DNA from: Microbacterium sp. TPD7012
GTDB taxonomy: Bacteria; Actinomycetota; Actinomycetes; Actinomycetales; Microbacteriaceae
Assembly (NCBI RefSeq): GCF_003075395.1
Contig: NZ_QDFV01000007.1
Location: 622-64,621, forward strand
Direction: 5' to 3'
DNA: 64,000 nucleotides
This document shows positions 27,686 to 37,074 of the stretch, piece by piece; the stretch's first letter is position 1, and each line of letters starts with the position of its first letter. The notes under the pieces are model-generated. The model made no database searches. It was not told where the DNA came from and saw only the letters and a list, made by a program, of their open reading frames with translations. Position numbers and translations under genes: made by a program.

Positions 27686-29655
27686 TCGCAGGCGGTGATC
27701 CGCCAGAGGCTCGCTTCTCCCTCACGGGCGACCTCGTCGAAACCGGGCTGCCCCTCGAACCCGGTCATCCCCGGCATCAGGTACTCGCCGGGCCCCGTGC
27801 CGCCGATGCCGAAGTCGAGCACGTACTCGGGGGCGCCGTAGGCGGCGAGGGCCTCGCAGACCGCGGGGTCGTCCCCGGCATCGCGGAGACCGACCGCGAG
27901 CGTGTCCCATGCCTGCGACTGCGGCGGCGACCATGTGCGCGGGATGATGTCGCGGTCCCCGAGCACGTACGCGAATGCGGCGCCGGTCGAGGGGTTCGCG
28001 ATGATCACGGCATCCTCGGGGATCAGATCGGGGAGCTCGCGCAGGAGCGCGTACTCGTCGGTCGAGAGGTAGCTGTCCGCGTCCATCGCGTAGCGGGACT
28101 GCTCGTCCGTCTCGGCCGCGACGCGCAGCAGGACGACCGGTGCGATGATCACGCCGATGACGCCCACCACGGCGATGACGGCCATCGAGATGACCGTCAG
28201 CGGAGTGCGGGCGAGCACGCTGACGTCCGACCACCGGCGGGCGACGACGCGGATGACCGCGGCGAGCCCGACGGCTGCGAGCGGCACCACGATCAGCGGC
28301 ACGACGGCAGCGAGACGGAAGGAGTCGCCGTACCACGGTCCCGTCAGCACGCGCTTGACCACCGGGAGGTCCGTGGCCACGCTGATCACGTAGAGCAGCG
28401 AGATACCGGCCCAGGCGACGACCAGCCAGCGCAGGCGCGGCGCGCGCACGGCGATCACGAGCCCGACGATGAGCAGCGCGCTCATCCCCCATGCCGGCGG
28501 GAGCAGCGAGTGGCTGTTCAGGATGACATCGACCAGGGCTCCCGGGATCCCCCGGTACGACCGCCAGAGCACGTGCCCGGCGAGGTAAGCCAGCGCGAGC
28601 CAGACCGCCACGACCGCTGCCCATCCGCCGAGGAGCACCACCAGCGATCGGCGACGGAAGACACGGTCGGCCGTGCGATAGCGGCGCAGGACGGTCCCGG
28701 TGAGCCACAGCATCACCAGCACGCCCCAGACGAGGACCGACGACGGCTGCGACAGGGTCGTCGCGGCCACGGCGAGCACGGCGGCGACCGCGATGCCGAT
28801 CGCGCGGCGAGCCTTCTCGCCGGGCGCCGCACCCATCCAGATCCGCACGACGTCGATCGTGAGCGCCGCAGCGGCTGGGATCACGGCGAGCGAGAGCGCG
28901 TAGGGATAGAGGACTCCCCACTCGAACATCAGCTGCGGGAAGGCGAGCAGGCCCGCCGACAGCGCCGCAGCCAGCGCGGTGACCGCACGGTTGCCGTTGC
29001 TCACCACCCGGGCGAAGAGCGCGATCGCGAGCGGCCACATCACCGCCGCGATCACCAGCGACACCATGTTGGCGGCGACCGGGATCTGGGCGACCTCGAG
29101 CGCGACGAGCGATGTGACGGCGTGCCACGCCGCGGGGTAGAAGGTCGTGCCGCCGATCAGACCGGACACGTCGAGCGAGGACGCGGTCCCCGTCTCGGAT
29201 ATCCACCGCAGCACGTTCAGGTGGAACACGGCGTCGTTCGTCTGGGAGAGCGCTCCCGGCAAGCCGACGTACGTCATCAGACGGGCGGCGTTGAGGGCAC
29301 CTCCGACGACGAGGCCGGCGAACAGCAGCAGGTTCGGCACGCGCGACCGCGGTCGCGGCAGAGACAGTCGACCTCCCGTCGATCCGCGTCCACGGCCGAC
29401 GAGCAGCGAGAGCGCGTACAGCAGCGCGCCGATGACGACGACGCCGACGCCGACGCTCAGATGACCCCAGCGGATGCCGAGGAACGAGTACACGATCGCC
29501 AGCACGGCCAGCAGGCCGACGGAGATGCCCGGGGCGGCCGCCCACAGGACCAGACCGCGCAGCCGCAGCGCCAGGCCGAGGAGCAGACCGGGGAGGAACA
29601 CCACGGCCAGAGCGAGGGCGAAGAGCCCCGTATGCGCCAGCCAGTCGGTGATCAT
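27682..29655 (-). CDS. Large polytopic membrane protein, GT-C-like (DUF6541-type)
   Basis: 657 residues. The first ~480 residues form about twelve hydrophobic segments with a loop ALSQTNDAVFHLNVLRWI after the third or fourth, where an acidic-His pair sits as in GT-C glycosyltransferases; the C-terminal ~150 residues are an extracytoplasmic domain ending WRITACD. The ATG at 29655 overlaps the stop of the ABC ATPase (ATGA). In this position it may transfer sugars from polyprenyl-phosphate donors, such as that made by the DPM1-like enzyme just beyond its 3' end. I recognise the type from actinobacterial genomes; the catalytic function is inference. Confidence 0.7.
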   Translation of the reverse strand: MITDWLAHTGLFALALAVVFLPGLLLGLALRLRGLVLWAAAPGISVGLLAVLAIVYSFLGIRWGHLSVGVGVVVIGALLYALSLLVGRGRGSTGGRLSLPRPRSRVPNLLLFAGLVVGGALNAARLMTYVGLPGALSQTNDAVFHLNVLRWISETGTASSLDVSGLIGGTTFYPAAWHAVTSLVALEVAQIPVAANMVSLVIAAVMWPLAIALFARVVSNGNRAVTALAAALSAGLLAFPQLMFEWGVLYPYALSLAVIPAAAALTIDVVRIWMGAAPGEKARRAIGIAVAAVLAVAATTLSQPSSVLVWGVLVMLWLTGTVLRRYRTADRVFRRRSLVVLLGGWAAVVAVWLALAYLAGHVLWRSYRGIPGALVDVILNSHSLLPPAWGMSALLIVGLVIAVRAPRLRWLVVAWAGISLLYVISVATDLPVVKRVLTGPWYGDSFRLAAVVPLIVVPLAAVGLAAVIRVVARRWSDVSVLARTPLTVISMAVIAVVGVIGVIIAPVVLLRVAAETDEQSRYAMDADSYLSTDEYALLRELPDLIPEDAVIIANPSTGAAFAYVLGDRDIIPRTWSPPQSQAWDTLAVGLRDAGDDPAVCEALAAYGAPEYVLDFGIGGTGPGEYLMPGMTGFEGQPGFDEVAREGEASLWRITACD

Positions 29656-30389
29656 TCGTCGACCAGCGCGATCGCGCCCTCGATCTCGCCGTCGTAGACG
29701 ACCTCGCCCTTGTTGATCACCACGCCTCTGGTGCAGAGCTCTCGGACCATCTCCATGTCGTGGCTGACCACGACGAGCGTCTTCTTCTGTGCGATCAGCT
29801 CGCCGAACTTCTGGCGGCACTTCTCACGGAAGGGGGCGTCGCCGACCGAGAGGATCTCGTCGACCAGCAGCACGTCGAGCTCCACGTGGATCGCCACCGA
29901 GAAGGCGAGCCTCATGAACATCCCCGAGGAGTAGTGCTTGACCTCCTGATCGATGAACTGCTCGATCTCGCTGAACGCGACGATCTCGTCGTAGCGCTCC
30001 TCGACCTCCTTGCGTTGCATCCCGAGGATGGCCGCATTGAGGAAGACGTTCTCACGACCGGAGAGCTCCGGGTGGAAGCCTGCCCCGACCTCGATGAGAC
30101 CGGCGACCCGACCGCGAGTGAGCACCTCGCCGGCATCGGGCTCCATGACCCCGGAGATCAGCTTCAGGAGCGTCGACTTCCCCGAGCCGTTCAGGCCGAG
30201 GATGGCGACGGACTCTCCCTCGTTGATCACGAGGTCGAGTCCCTTGAGCGCCTCGAAGGTGCTGCTCGTCTTCCGACGACGGATCCAGGCCACGACGGTG
30301 TCCTTGAAGGAGAGCGCGTGGTTCAGGGTGAAGTTCTTGCGGACACCGTCGACGACGATGCTCGGGCGCGAAGCGGTTGCAGTGCTCAT
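29652..30389 (-). CDS. Polysaccharide/teichoic acid export ABC transporter ATP-binding protein (TagH/Wzt-like)
   Basis: Cytoplasmic ATPase of 245 residues. ALKGLDLVINEGESVAILGLNGSGKSTLLKLISG includes Walker A (GLNGSGKS), RVAGLIEVGAGFHPELSGREN is the diagnostic export-ATPase block, YSSGMFMRLAFSVAI is the signature region and LLVDEILSVGD is Walker B plus D-loop. It lacks the extra C-terminal carbohydrate-binding domain found in some Wzt proteins, so export is probably not coupled to recognition of a modified chain end. The ATG at 30389 overlaps the permease stop. The frame continues upstream but that part is a shadow of the permease. Confidence 0.95.
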   Translation of the reverse strand: MSTATASRPSIVVDGVRKNFTLNHALSFKDTVVAWIRRRKTSSTFEALKGLDLVINEGESVAILGLNGSGKSTLLKLISGVMEPDAGEVLTRGRVAGLIEVGAGFHPELSGRENVFLNAAILGMQRKEVEERYDEIVAFSEIEQFIDQEVKHYSSGMFMRLAFSVAIHVELDVLLVDEILSVGDAPFREKCRQKFGELIAQKKTLVVVSHDMEMVRELCTRGVVINKGEVVYDGEIEGAIALVDE

Positions 30390-31300
30390 AGGTCCTGGGC
30401 GAACTTTCCCTCGAGACGGCGGAAGACGAGCTGACCGAGCAACAGAGTGCCGACCGCGATCAGGAACGTCCAGAGCGTGTTCCACGCGAGGTCGGGCGGG
30501 AGTGCCAACGTGGTGTCGGTGACCGGCCGCCAGAAGGCGTAGTGGAACAGCTCGACGCCCTGCGTGATCGGATTCAGCAGGTAGATGTCGACCAGCCAGT
30601 CCGGCCACCCCAGCTTGTCCATCGCCTCCTGCACCATCGTCCAGGCGTACAGCACCGGCGATGCCCAGGTGGCGAGGAGCAGCAGGAGCTCGACGATGTT
30701 CTCCGCGTCGCGGAACCGCACGTTGAGCGCGCCGAAGAAGAGCCCGATACCGAGCGCGAACAGCGACACGATGATCATCGCGGCCAGTGCGGCGAGCACG
30801 CCGAGGATCGAGACGCTCGGGATCCACCCCATGAACAGGCACACGATGAGCAGCAGGGCGAGCTGCGGGAGGAAGTGGATGAAGGCGACGACCACCGAGG
30901 AGACGGCGAACAGCTGGCGCGGCAGGAACACCTTGCGCACCAGCGGCGCGTTGTTCACGATCGACGTGGTCGCGTTCTTGAACGCCTCGGAGAACAGGTT
31001 GATCACCACGATGCCGGAGAACAGGTACACCGGGTAGTTCGGGATGTCGCGGTTGAGGTTCAGGAAGAGTCCGAGCACCACCCAGAACACGAGGAACTGC
31101 GCTCCGGGTCGCACATACGACCAGGTCCAGCCCAGCACCGAGTTGCGGTAGCGGGTCGTGACTCCCGTTCGCACCAGCAGGTACAGGAGATAGCGCCAGC
31201 GCACGACATCGATGAGTCCTCGGCTGGTGCCGGGGGTATCGAACTCGGAACGCGGGACGACGGCGAAAAGATCTCGGGTATCTGTCACTGGCCCACTCAT
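30386..31300 (-). CDS. ABC-2 type polysaccharide export permease
   Basis: Membrane permease of 304 residues that pairs with the ATPase immediately downstream. RWRYLLYLLVRTGVTTRYRNSVLGWTWSYVRPGAQFLVFW is the conserved amphipathic start; RDIPNYPVYLFSGIVVINLFSEAF, FGALNVRFRDAENIVELLLLLATWASPVLY and LNPITQGVELF are conserved blocks. Six membrane segments. It starts at ATG 31300; a TAGGAT box (31337-31342, minus strand) could be its promoter with a leader of about 30 bases. This is the second such permease in the window (the other is at base 1). Confidence 0.95.
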   Translation of the reverse strand: MSGPVTDTRDLFAVVPRSEFDTPGTSRGLIDVVRWRYLLYLLVRTGVTTRYRNSVLGWTWSYVRPGAQFLVFWVVLGLFLNLNRDIPNYPVYLFSGIVVINLFSEAFKNATTSIVNNAPLVRKVFLPRQLFAVSSVVVAFIHFLPQLALLLIVCLFMGWIPSVSILGVLAALAAMIIVSLFALGIGLFFGALNVRFRDAENIVELLLLLATWASPVLYAWTMVQEAMDKLGWPDWLVDIYLLNPITQGVELFHYAFWRPVTDTTLALPPDLAWNTLWTFLIAVGTLLLGQLVFRRLEGKFAQDL

Positions 31301-31363
31301 TCAGCTGCGGTGGCGGTCGCCACGACGCATCCCAGTATCCTATGGCACCCCTGGAAGCAGGCC

Positions 31364-31387
31364 GAGGACACCCCGAAGGGTGCCCTC
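31364..31387 (-). terminator. Hairpin terminator of the FG-GAP protein gene
   Basis: Stem of ten pairs with one mismatch (GAGGACACCC / GGGTGCCCTC) and a CGAA loop, 20 bases beyond the stop of the secreted protein gene and before the permease promoter. No clear U-run follows, as is common in high-GC genomes. Confidence 0.5.
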
Positions 31388-31406
31388 GTGTCCTGAATCA
31401 CGCCGG

Positions 31407-33872
31407 TCAGATGATCTGCTTCATGATCTGCCACCCCATGTTGATGCGGGTCGGATCGGCGGTCCAGCCGGCGCGGCCGTTGCCGCGGTAGATGTACATG
31501 TCGCCGGTCGTCGTGACCGCGAGCACGTCGCTGTTGCCGTCGCCGTTGAAGTCGCCCATGCTGAACACCGAGGCCATCCCGCCCCAGCCCTGTCCGATCG
31601 AGCGCGCGTTGCCCCAGTTGCCGTCGCCGGTGGTCGAGTAGAGCATGAGCACTCCCCCGGCGGTGCGGCCCATCAGGTCGGCCTTGCCGTCGCCGTCGAA
31701 GTCGCCGACGCTGAAGAGATCCGTGAAGCTGGCCCAGCCCTGGCCGATCGTGGTGCCGAGACCGGCACCCCATCCCCCGGCGCCGTTCCCGCGGTAGAGC
31801 CGGAGGTCGCCCCTCGCGTCGACGACGAGCACATCCGGCGTCCGGTTCCCGTCGAAGTCGAGGCCGCCGACGATGCGGAGGAACGAGCCCCAACCGTTGC
31901 CGATGACGATGCGCGGGCCGAAGCCGCCGCCCGCCAGACCGGGGTGCAGATAGAAGATGCCGCCGGCGTCGATCTGACCGAGGTCGCTGAATCCGTCGCC
32001 GTTGAAGTCGCCCATCGGGGTCAGCCTGTCGGTCGCCGCCCAGGTGCTGGCCGGGCGCGCGATGCCGCCCCAGTTGCCGTTCCCGGTCGTGCCGTAGACG
32101 CGCACCTCGCCGGCCGTCGTCATCGCCACGATGTCGCGACCGGCCACGCCGTCGACGTTGCCCACACCGGCCGGGAGGGATCGCGGACCCCAGACCGCCG
32201 CGCCGGATACCGACGCGTTGACGGTCTGCCAGCCCAGGCCGATCGCGATGTCCGCACCGATCGCTCCGCCGCCTGCGCCGCGATAGAGGCGCAGCGTGCC
32301 GGACGAGTTGATCGTGAGGAGGTCGGAGACGCCGTCGCCGTTGAAGTCGCCGGTGTTGAAGATGTCGGTGAAGCCCTGCCACCCGTTCCCGATCTGCCTC
32401 GACGCCTTCCAGCCGCCGCTGCCGTTGCCGGAGTAGAGGTACAGGCGCCCTCCACCGTCTCGAGCGACGAGGTCGGGCCGGCCGTCGCCGTCGAAATCGC
32501 CGTTGCCGCTGATCAGGTTCATCGCGGACCATCCGGTTCCGACGACGCGTGGGGCGAGGAAGCCCCCGCGGTTGTCGCCCGCCCGGAGCATGAGACGGCC
32601 GGCGGAGTCCGTCGTGAAGAGATCGGGGACGCCGTCTCCGTCGAAGTCGCCGGCGGGTGTGGCCAGCAGCACTCCGGACCAGTCACCGGCCAGCGTGGTC
32701 GGCGCGGGCATCGTGGTCGTCCCGTTGCTCCGCACGACCTGCGCCGGGCCGGACGTCTTGATCGCGACGAAGTCGCGACGCCCGTCGCCGTCGAGGTCTC
32801 CGACGCCGAAGAACTTCTTGACCCCGGTCATCCCTCCGCCGACCTTGACACGATCGCCCCAGGCGCCGTTCAGGTACGGATAGCCGAAGACGTCCCCCGC
32901 GCCGTCGACTCCGAGCACGAACGAGCTCTGATCGATCGAGGACAGCGTCGGCGTCATCGAGGTCGGGACCTGCGTCGAGCCGAACCAGTCCGTGAAGTAG
33001 TTGTAGAAGTTGCGGTTGCCGTACGCGGAGCACGGGTCGCCGCTGTCGCCGTATCCGGCGTTGAGCGCGTTCTGGTTCGGCTGGTACGGCGTGTAGTAGT
33101 AGAGCGCCGACGTGGCCTTGTTCGCGATGTAGACCGGCGAGGAACCGCACCCGGCGTTCGGGTTGTACTGGATGTTCCAGGTCCGGTACGGCGCGTACCA
33201 CTGGAACCACTTGCCCTCCATGTAGATCTGCATCTGCCGCGCGGCACCGTAGATCTGGTGGAAGAAGCCGACGTACTGCGGATCGCACGGCGCGGTGTCG
33301 GGGCAGCCCTGTCCGAGGGCGATGTCGTAGCGCCACGCGCTCGGCCACGAGTGCGTGACGAGGCCCTGCTCCTTCTGGAGCATCACGATCAGCACCTGCG
33401 GGTTGATGTTGCACGACTGCGCCACGCGGTAGATGATGCGCGCCGCGGTCTCGTTCGCGGCCCCCGTGTATCCGTTGCAGTACGCGTCAGCCGGACGCGT
33501 CACCGACGAGATCGTGAAGTCCTTGAGGCAGACGATCCGTCGGCCGTCCTCGTCCGTGCCGCCCAGGCAGCGGGAGACCTTGCTGTTGAAGAAGGTCTGG
33601 ATCTGCGCCTCGGTCATCGAGTTCTTGTTCGTGAACACGGCGTCGCTGATGAGATTGCCCGCGTTGAAGCCGACGAGCGTCGTCTTCGCCAGTCCGGCGG
33701 CGACGGGGTCGGCAGAGGGGTTCGCCGCAGTCGCGACGCTCGACGAGACGGATGCCGTGGCGGCGGTGGCGGGGACCACCGTGCCGACGATCAGGGCGGA
33801 GGCGGCGAGGAAACAGGTGAGGAGTCGGGTGATCCTCAGGGTGTTTCGCGAGCGTGGGGCACGTCGAGACAT
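31407..33872 (-). CDS. Secreted FG-GAP/VCBS repeat protein with N-terminal transglycosylase-like domain
   Basis: 821 residues. A signal peptide (MSRRAPRSRNTLRITRLLTC then a hydrophobic core, cleavage near PATAATA) is followed by a domain of about 270 residues containing INPQVLIVMLQKEQGLVT, YGAARQMQIY and KATSALYYYTPY. These resemble a lysozyme/transglycosylase fold with Glu in QKEQ as candidate acid. From about residue 320 come roughly nine FG-GAP repeats with the calcium-binding pattern D-[FL]-D/N-G-D-G-x-x-D-[LFV], predicted to form a beta-propeller. ATG 33872 is chosen because it gives the signal peptide; a GTG/ATG further up is possible. It may act on cell wall or surface glycan. The enzymatic assignment is tentative. 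Confidence 0.8.
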   Translation of the reverse strand: MSRRAPRSRNTLRITRLLTCFLAASALIVGTVVPATAATASVSSSVATAANPSADPVAAGLAKTTLVGFNAGNLISDAVFTNKNSMTEAQIQTFFNSKVSRCLGGTDEDGRRIVCLKDFTISSVTRPADAYCNGYTGAANETAARIIYRVAQSCNINPQVLIVMLQKEQGLVTHSWPSAWRYDIALGQGCPDTAPCDPQYVGFFHQIYGAARQMQIYMEGKWFQWYAPYRTWNIQYNPNAGCGSSPVYIANKATSALYYYTPYQPNQNALNAGYGDSGDPCSAYGNRNFYNYFTDWFGSTQVPTSMTPTLSSIDQSSFVLGVDGAGDVFGYPYLNGAWGDRVKVGGGMTGVKKFFGVGDLDGDGRRDFVAIKTSGPAQVVRSNGTTTMPAPTTLAGDWSGVLLATPAGDFDGDGVPDLFTTDSAGRLMLRAGDNRGGFLAPRVVGTGWSAMNLISGNGDFDGDGRPDLVARDGGGRLYLYSGNGSGGWKASRQIGNGWQGFTDIFNTGDFNGDGVSDLLTINSSGTLRLYRGAGGGAIGADIAIGLGWQTVNASVSGAAVWGPRSLPAGVGNVDGVAGRDIVAMTTAGEVRVYGTTGNGNWGGIARPASTWAATDRLTPMGDFNGDGFSDLGQIDAGGIFYLHPGLAGGGFGPRIVIGNGWGSFLRIVGGLDFDGNRTPDVLVVDARGDLRLYRGNGAGGWGAGLGTTIGQGWASFTDLFSVGDFDGDGKADLMGRTAGGVLMLYSTTGDGNWGNARSIGQGWGGMASVFSMGDFNGDGNSDVLAVTTTGDMYIYRGNGRAGWTADPTRINMGWQIMKQII

Positions 33873-33972
33873 GTGACCAGTGTGACGGAAGTTACAGGAT
33901 GATGCCACTGTTACTGAGAATCCGCTGTATGGATCGCGCGCGTCGCTCGCTGGTGCGAGCCGGCTTCCGCCG

Positions 33973-35046
33973 TCAGAGATCGGCGTGCAGCCCCCACACG
34001 CGCTCTGCCGAGCCGGCCCACGAGAACGCCCGCGACCTGTCGGCGGCGAGGACCCGCAGGCGGGCCGCTCCCTCGCGGGAGGCCGCCGCGAGTGCGTCTG
34101 CGACGCCGTCCGCCGGCACCAGCAGCCCTCCGTCGGCGATCACGTCGTGGTGCGAGCCGCTGTCGACCGCGACGACGGGGATGCCGAGTGTCATCGCCTC
34201 CACCGCCCGCCACGGCCAGCCCGCGACCGGACTCGTGGCGGCGAATGCCGCCGCGCCCGCGAGGACGGCGGCTCGGTCTTCCGGCGACAGCACCCCGCGC
34301 ACGTGGGCGCGCCGTTCGGGGAGCCCCGCGGCCGATGCCCGTTCGGCGAGTCGCGGTTCCGCCCCCTCGGGCGCGTCGAGAACCACCGCGTCGAGCCCCG
34401 CAGCGACGGCACCGCGGAATCCCGCCTCGAGCGATGCCGGTGTGCCGGTGAGCACCACGTACTCCCCCGGCATCGACAGCGCGGCGCGACGCGTCTCGGC
34501 GTCACGCGGCGTCACGAACCCCCGCGGCGCGGCGCCGGCGATCACCCGTACGCGACCACGGAGCTTCGCCACCTCGGACAGTCGCTCCGCCACGGCGTGC
34601 GAGGGCACCACCACGGCGTCCGCATGCTTCACCGCGCGCTTCAGCATGGCGCGCTGCCAGGCCACCGCGCTCTTCGAGAGAAGCTCGGGAGCATCCCAGG
34701 CCTGCAGGTCCCAGACGGTCACCGTGGTCTGATCGTTGTCGTGCACGCGGTCGTGGCGCACGAGCGGTGCCATGAGGCTCGGAGAATGGATCAGGCCTCC
34801 GCCGACGCCGGGCGCGATGCCCAGCTGCCAGGCGGCGGCCAGCTCACGCCGCGCGAGGTTGAGCGTGCGCACGTCGGAGACCCCCGTGACGGTGACCTCG
34901 GCACCGGCGGGAACGATGGCATCGACCGTGCACCCGGTGGGGGCCGTAGCCACGAGACCGATCGCCAGATCCACCGCGGCCGCGGCCTGATCCGCATCGA
35001 CGACGTGCACGAGCTGATCCAGAACAACACGCAGCCGAGCACCCAT
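33973..35046 (-). CDS. Glycosyltransferase family 4-like protein
   Basis: 357-residue GT-B protein. LRVVLDQLVHVVDADQAAAAVDLAIGLVATAP opens the acceptor domain; VTVWDLQAWDAPELLSKSAVAWQRAMLKRAVKHADAVVVPSHAVAERLSE is the GT4 central helix region; the donor part has GWPWRAVEAMTLGIPVVAVDSGSHHDVIADGGLLVPADG. TAGCCT ends six bases before the ATG, indicating its own leaderless transcript. A 100-base gap separates it from the FG-GAP gene. Substrates unknown; DHxG-type spacer motifs are degenerate, so it may be a divergent member. Confidence 0.8.
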   Translation of the reverse strand: MGARLRVVLDQLVHVVDADQAAAAVDLAIGLVATAPTGCTVDAIVPAGAEVTVTGVSDVRTLNLARRELAAAWQLGIAPGVGGGLIHSPSLMAPLVRHDRVHDNDQTTVTVWDLQAWDAPELLSKSAVAWQRAMLKRAVKHADAVVVPSHAVAERLSEVAKLRGRVRVIAGAAPRGFVTPRDAETRRAALSMPGEYVVLTGTPASLEAGFRGAVAAGLDAVVLDAPEGAEPRLAERASAAGLPERRAHVRGVLSPEDRAAVLAGAAAFAATSPVAGWPWRAVEAMTLGIPVVAVDSGSHHDVIADGGLLVPADGVADALAAASREGAARLRVLAADRSRAFSWAGSAERVWGLHADL

Positions 35047-35052
35047 GCGCTC

Positions 35053-35058
35053 AGGCTA
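35053..35058 (-). promoter_or_regulatory. Putative -10 element of GT4 gene
   Basis: TAGCCT on the minus strand, six bases before the ATG at 35046. The divergent DUF4012 gene begins 120 bases away, and TTGAAT (35156-35161, plus strand) is also six bases before its GTG. Confidence 0.45.
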
Positions 35059-35167
35059 TCCTCGCGGCACCGCTCTCCCGTGGATCCCACCCCCGTGCCG
35101 TGCGAATATCGGGCTTCCCGAGGCATCCGTCCTCCGGTCCGGCAGCGGTTCGTGCTTGAATGCTCAC

Positions 35168-36931
35168 GTGAGCGACGGTCGACTTCCCCGGCGGCGCCGA
35201 TGGATCGGTTGGACCGTCGGCATCGTCCTGACGCTTCTCGTGCTCGCGATCGGATGGGTCGCCGTCCGCGGCATCGGCGCGGTGAGCGACCTGCAGCTGG
35301 TCGCCAAGGGGGCGTCGCAGCTCAAGGCGGCGATCGCCGAGGGCGACCTCGAGGGGGCGGAGCCCATCGCCGGGAGCATCGCGGGCAACGCCGAATCGGC
35401 GCGCGATCTCACCTCCGATCCGGTCTGGCAGGCCTTCGGCTACATCCCCTGGCTCGGACCGAACTTCCGCGCCGTGAGCGACGTCGCCGAGATCGCCGAC
35501 GATGTGTCGGCGGATGCCCTCGCGCCGCTCCTCGACGTCGCCGCCGGCTTCGATCTGGGCAGCCTCGGCTTCGCGGACGGCGCGATCGACCTCGAGCCCT
35601 TCGCCGAGATCGAGAAGCCGCTCGGCACGGCGAGTGCCGCGCTCACCTCCGCGGAGCAGCGCGCCCAGCAGATCGACGCGGATGCGACCCTCCCCCCGCT
35701 CGCCGACGCCGTGCGCGAGCTCCGTGCGTCCGTCACCGAGGCTGCGACCGTGGTCGGGTCGCTCCACGGCGCCGCGGTTCTCCTGCCGACCATGCTCGGA
35801 GGCGACGAGCCGCGCGACTACGTGCTGGCCATGCAGAACAACGCCGAGCTGCGGTCGTCGGGCGGGATCATCGGATCGATCGCCCTGCTGCATGCGGAGG
35901 GCGGCCGGATCACGCTGGGAACCCAGGCGTCCACCAGGGACTTCCCGGGGCTGGACGTCCCGCTGCCGCTCAGCGAGTCGACCGTCGCGCTGTTCGAGGA
36001 CCGGCCGGGTCGGTACCTGCAGAACATCACCAGCATCCCCGACTTCGCCGAGGCGGGGGCGACGATCGCCACACGGTGGCAGGGACGCTTCGGCGGCGAG
36101 ATCGACGGTGTGATCGCCGTCGACGCCGTCGTGGCCGAGCACCTCATGGAGGCCACCGGAGACCTCAGCTTCGGTCCGTTCACGGCGACCTCCGAGACCG
36201 TCATCAGCATTCTGCTCTCCGAGATCTATGCCGCCATCCCGGACCCCGCGGCCCAGGACGACGTCTTCGCCCAGGCCGCGAGCGGCCTCTTCGGCGCTGC
36301 GCTCTCCGGAGGCGACACGAAGGCCCTCATCGGCGCGCTGGCCGAGTCGGCGGGCGAGGGCCGCATCCGCATCTGGAGCGCCCATGAGGACGAGGAGTCC
36401 GTGCTCGCGGCTTCCGCCCTGGGCGGGACGATCCCGACGGACAGCGTCGATGCGACGTATGTGGGCGTGCTGATGAACGACACCACCGGCGCCAAGATGG
36501 ACTACTACACGCGGGCGTCGGTCGCCACCGCGATCGGCACGTGCCGGGGCGAGCCGACGACGCAGGTCCGCGTCACGTGGACCAATGAGGCACCCGCGGA
36601 TGCCGCGACGTCACTGCCGCCGTATGTCACGGGCGCCGGGTACTACGGCGTCCCCGCCGGGTCCGTGCGGACGCTCATCGCCGTCTACGGACCGGAGGGA
36701 GCCACGGCCTCGCACATCGACCGCGACGGCTCCGAGGAGGGCGTGCAGACGGCGATGCTCGGAGACCGCTCCGTCGTGCAGCACGAGGTGCTGCTCGCAC
36801 CGGGCGAGTCGACCACGATCACCGTGGAATTCCAGGGCGATGGTGCCGGCGAACGCCTCACCGAGGCGCTCGTCACCCCGCTGATCGAGGCTCCGGAGAT
36901 CTCCCGCGAAGAACTCCGCTGCGGTTCGTGA
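35168..36931 (+). CDS. DUF4012 family membrane-anchored protein
   Basis: 587 residues. After a basic start (VSDGRLPRRRRW, GTG at 35168) there is one membrane segment (WTVGIVLTLLVLAIGWVAVRGI) and a large extracytoplasmic region. Family motifs are YIPWLGPNFRAVSDVAEI, DYVLAMQNNAELRSSGGIIGSIALL and GRYLQNITSIPDFAEAGATIATRWQ. DUF4012 proteins are common in polysaccharide loci of actinobacteria, but I know of no assigned reaction. The frame continues 41 codons upstream without conserved features. It is followed by a sortase-substrate-like gene on the same strand, 143 bases later. Confidence 0.85.
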   Translation: MSDGRLPRRRRWIGWTVGIVLTLLVLAIGWVAVRGIGAVSDLQLVAKGASQLKAAIAEGDLEGAEPIAGSIAGNAESARDLTSDPVWQAFGYIPWLGPNFRAVSDVAEIADDVSADALAPLLDVAAGFDLGSLGFADGAIDLEPFAEIEKPLGTASAALTSAEQRAQQIDADATLPPLADAVRELRASVTEAATVVGSLHGAAVLLPTMLGGDEPRDYVLAMQNNAELRSSGGIIGSIALLHAEGGRITLGTQASTRDFPGLDVPLPLSESTVALFEDRPGRYLQNITSIPDFAEAGATIATRWQGRFGGEIDGVIAVDAVVAEHLMEATGDLSFGPFTATSETVISILLSEIYAAIPDPAAQDDVFAQAASGLFGAALSGGDTKALIGALAESAGEGRIRIWSAHEDEESVLAASALGGTIPTDSVDATYVGVLMNDTTGAKMDYYTRASVATAIGTCRGEPTTQVRVTWTNEAPADAATSLPPYVTGAGYYGVPAGSVRTLIAVYGPEGATASHIDRDGSEEGVQTAMLGDRSVVQHEVLLAPGESTTITVEFQGDGAGERLTEALVTPLIEAPEISREELRCGS

Positions 36932-37074
36932 CTTTCGCCTCCGAATAGGCTACTGTCGACTCACTGGGGAATATCTGGGCTCTGTCTTCCTGCCGTGGGG
37001 GCAGGATGAGTCCACGCAGTCGAGCGCAGGGGTGTGCTCGGGTGCGATTCCGCGTGAAATTCTGGGGAGAAATC
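36932..37074 (+). promoter_or_regulatory. Upstream region of the surface-protein gene
   Basis: 143-base intergenic stretch, AT-richer than its surroundings near 36940-36975. TAGGCT followed by TACTGT (about 36945-36957) are candidate -10 boxes; the message would have a long leader with GGGGAG five bases before the ATG at 37075, so this start, unlike many others here, uses a ribosome-binding site. Confidence 0.35.

Noticed and set aside
27313..29697. Plus-strand reading frame of 794 codons and minus-strand frame of 607 codons in the same place
   Set aside because: Both are shadows of the 657-residue membrane protein; compositions are Arg/Asp/His-rich with no hydrophobic segments.
31450..32990. 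CRISPR or other DNA repeat array
   Set aside because: The periodic similarity is at protein level (FG-GAP repeats of varying length), with no identical direct repeats or spacers.
31212..33902. Plus-strand reading frame of 896 codons
   Set aside because: Antisense to the FG-GAP protein gene; its apparent repetitiveness reflects the repeats on the other strand.
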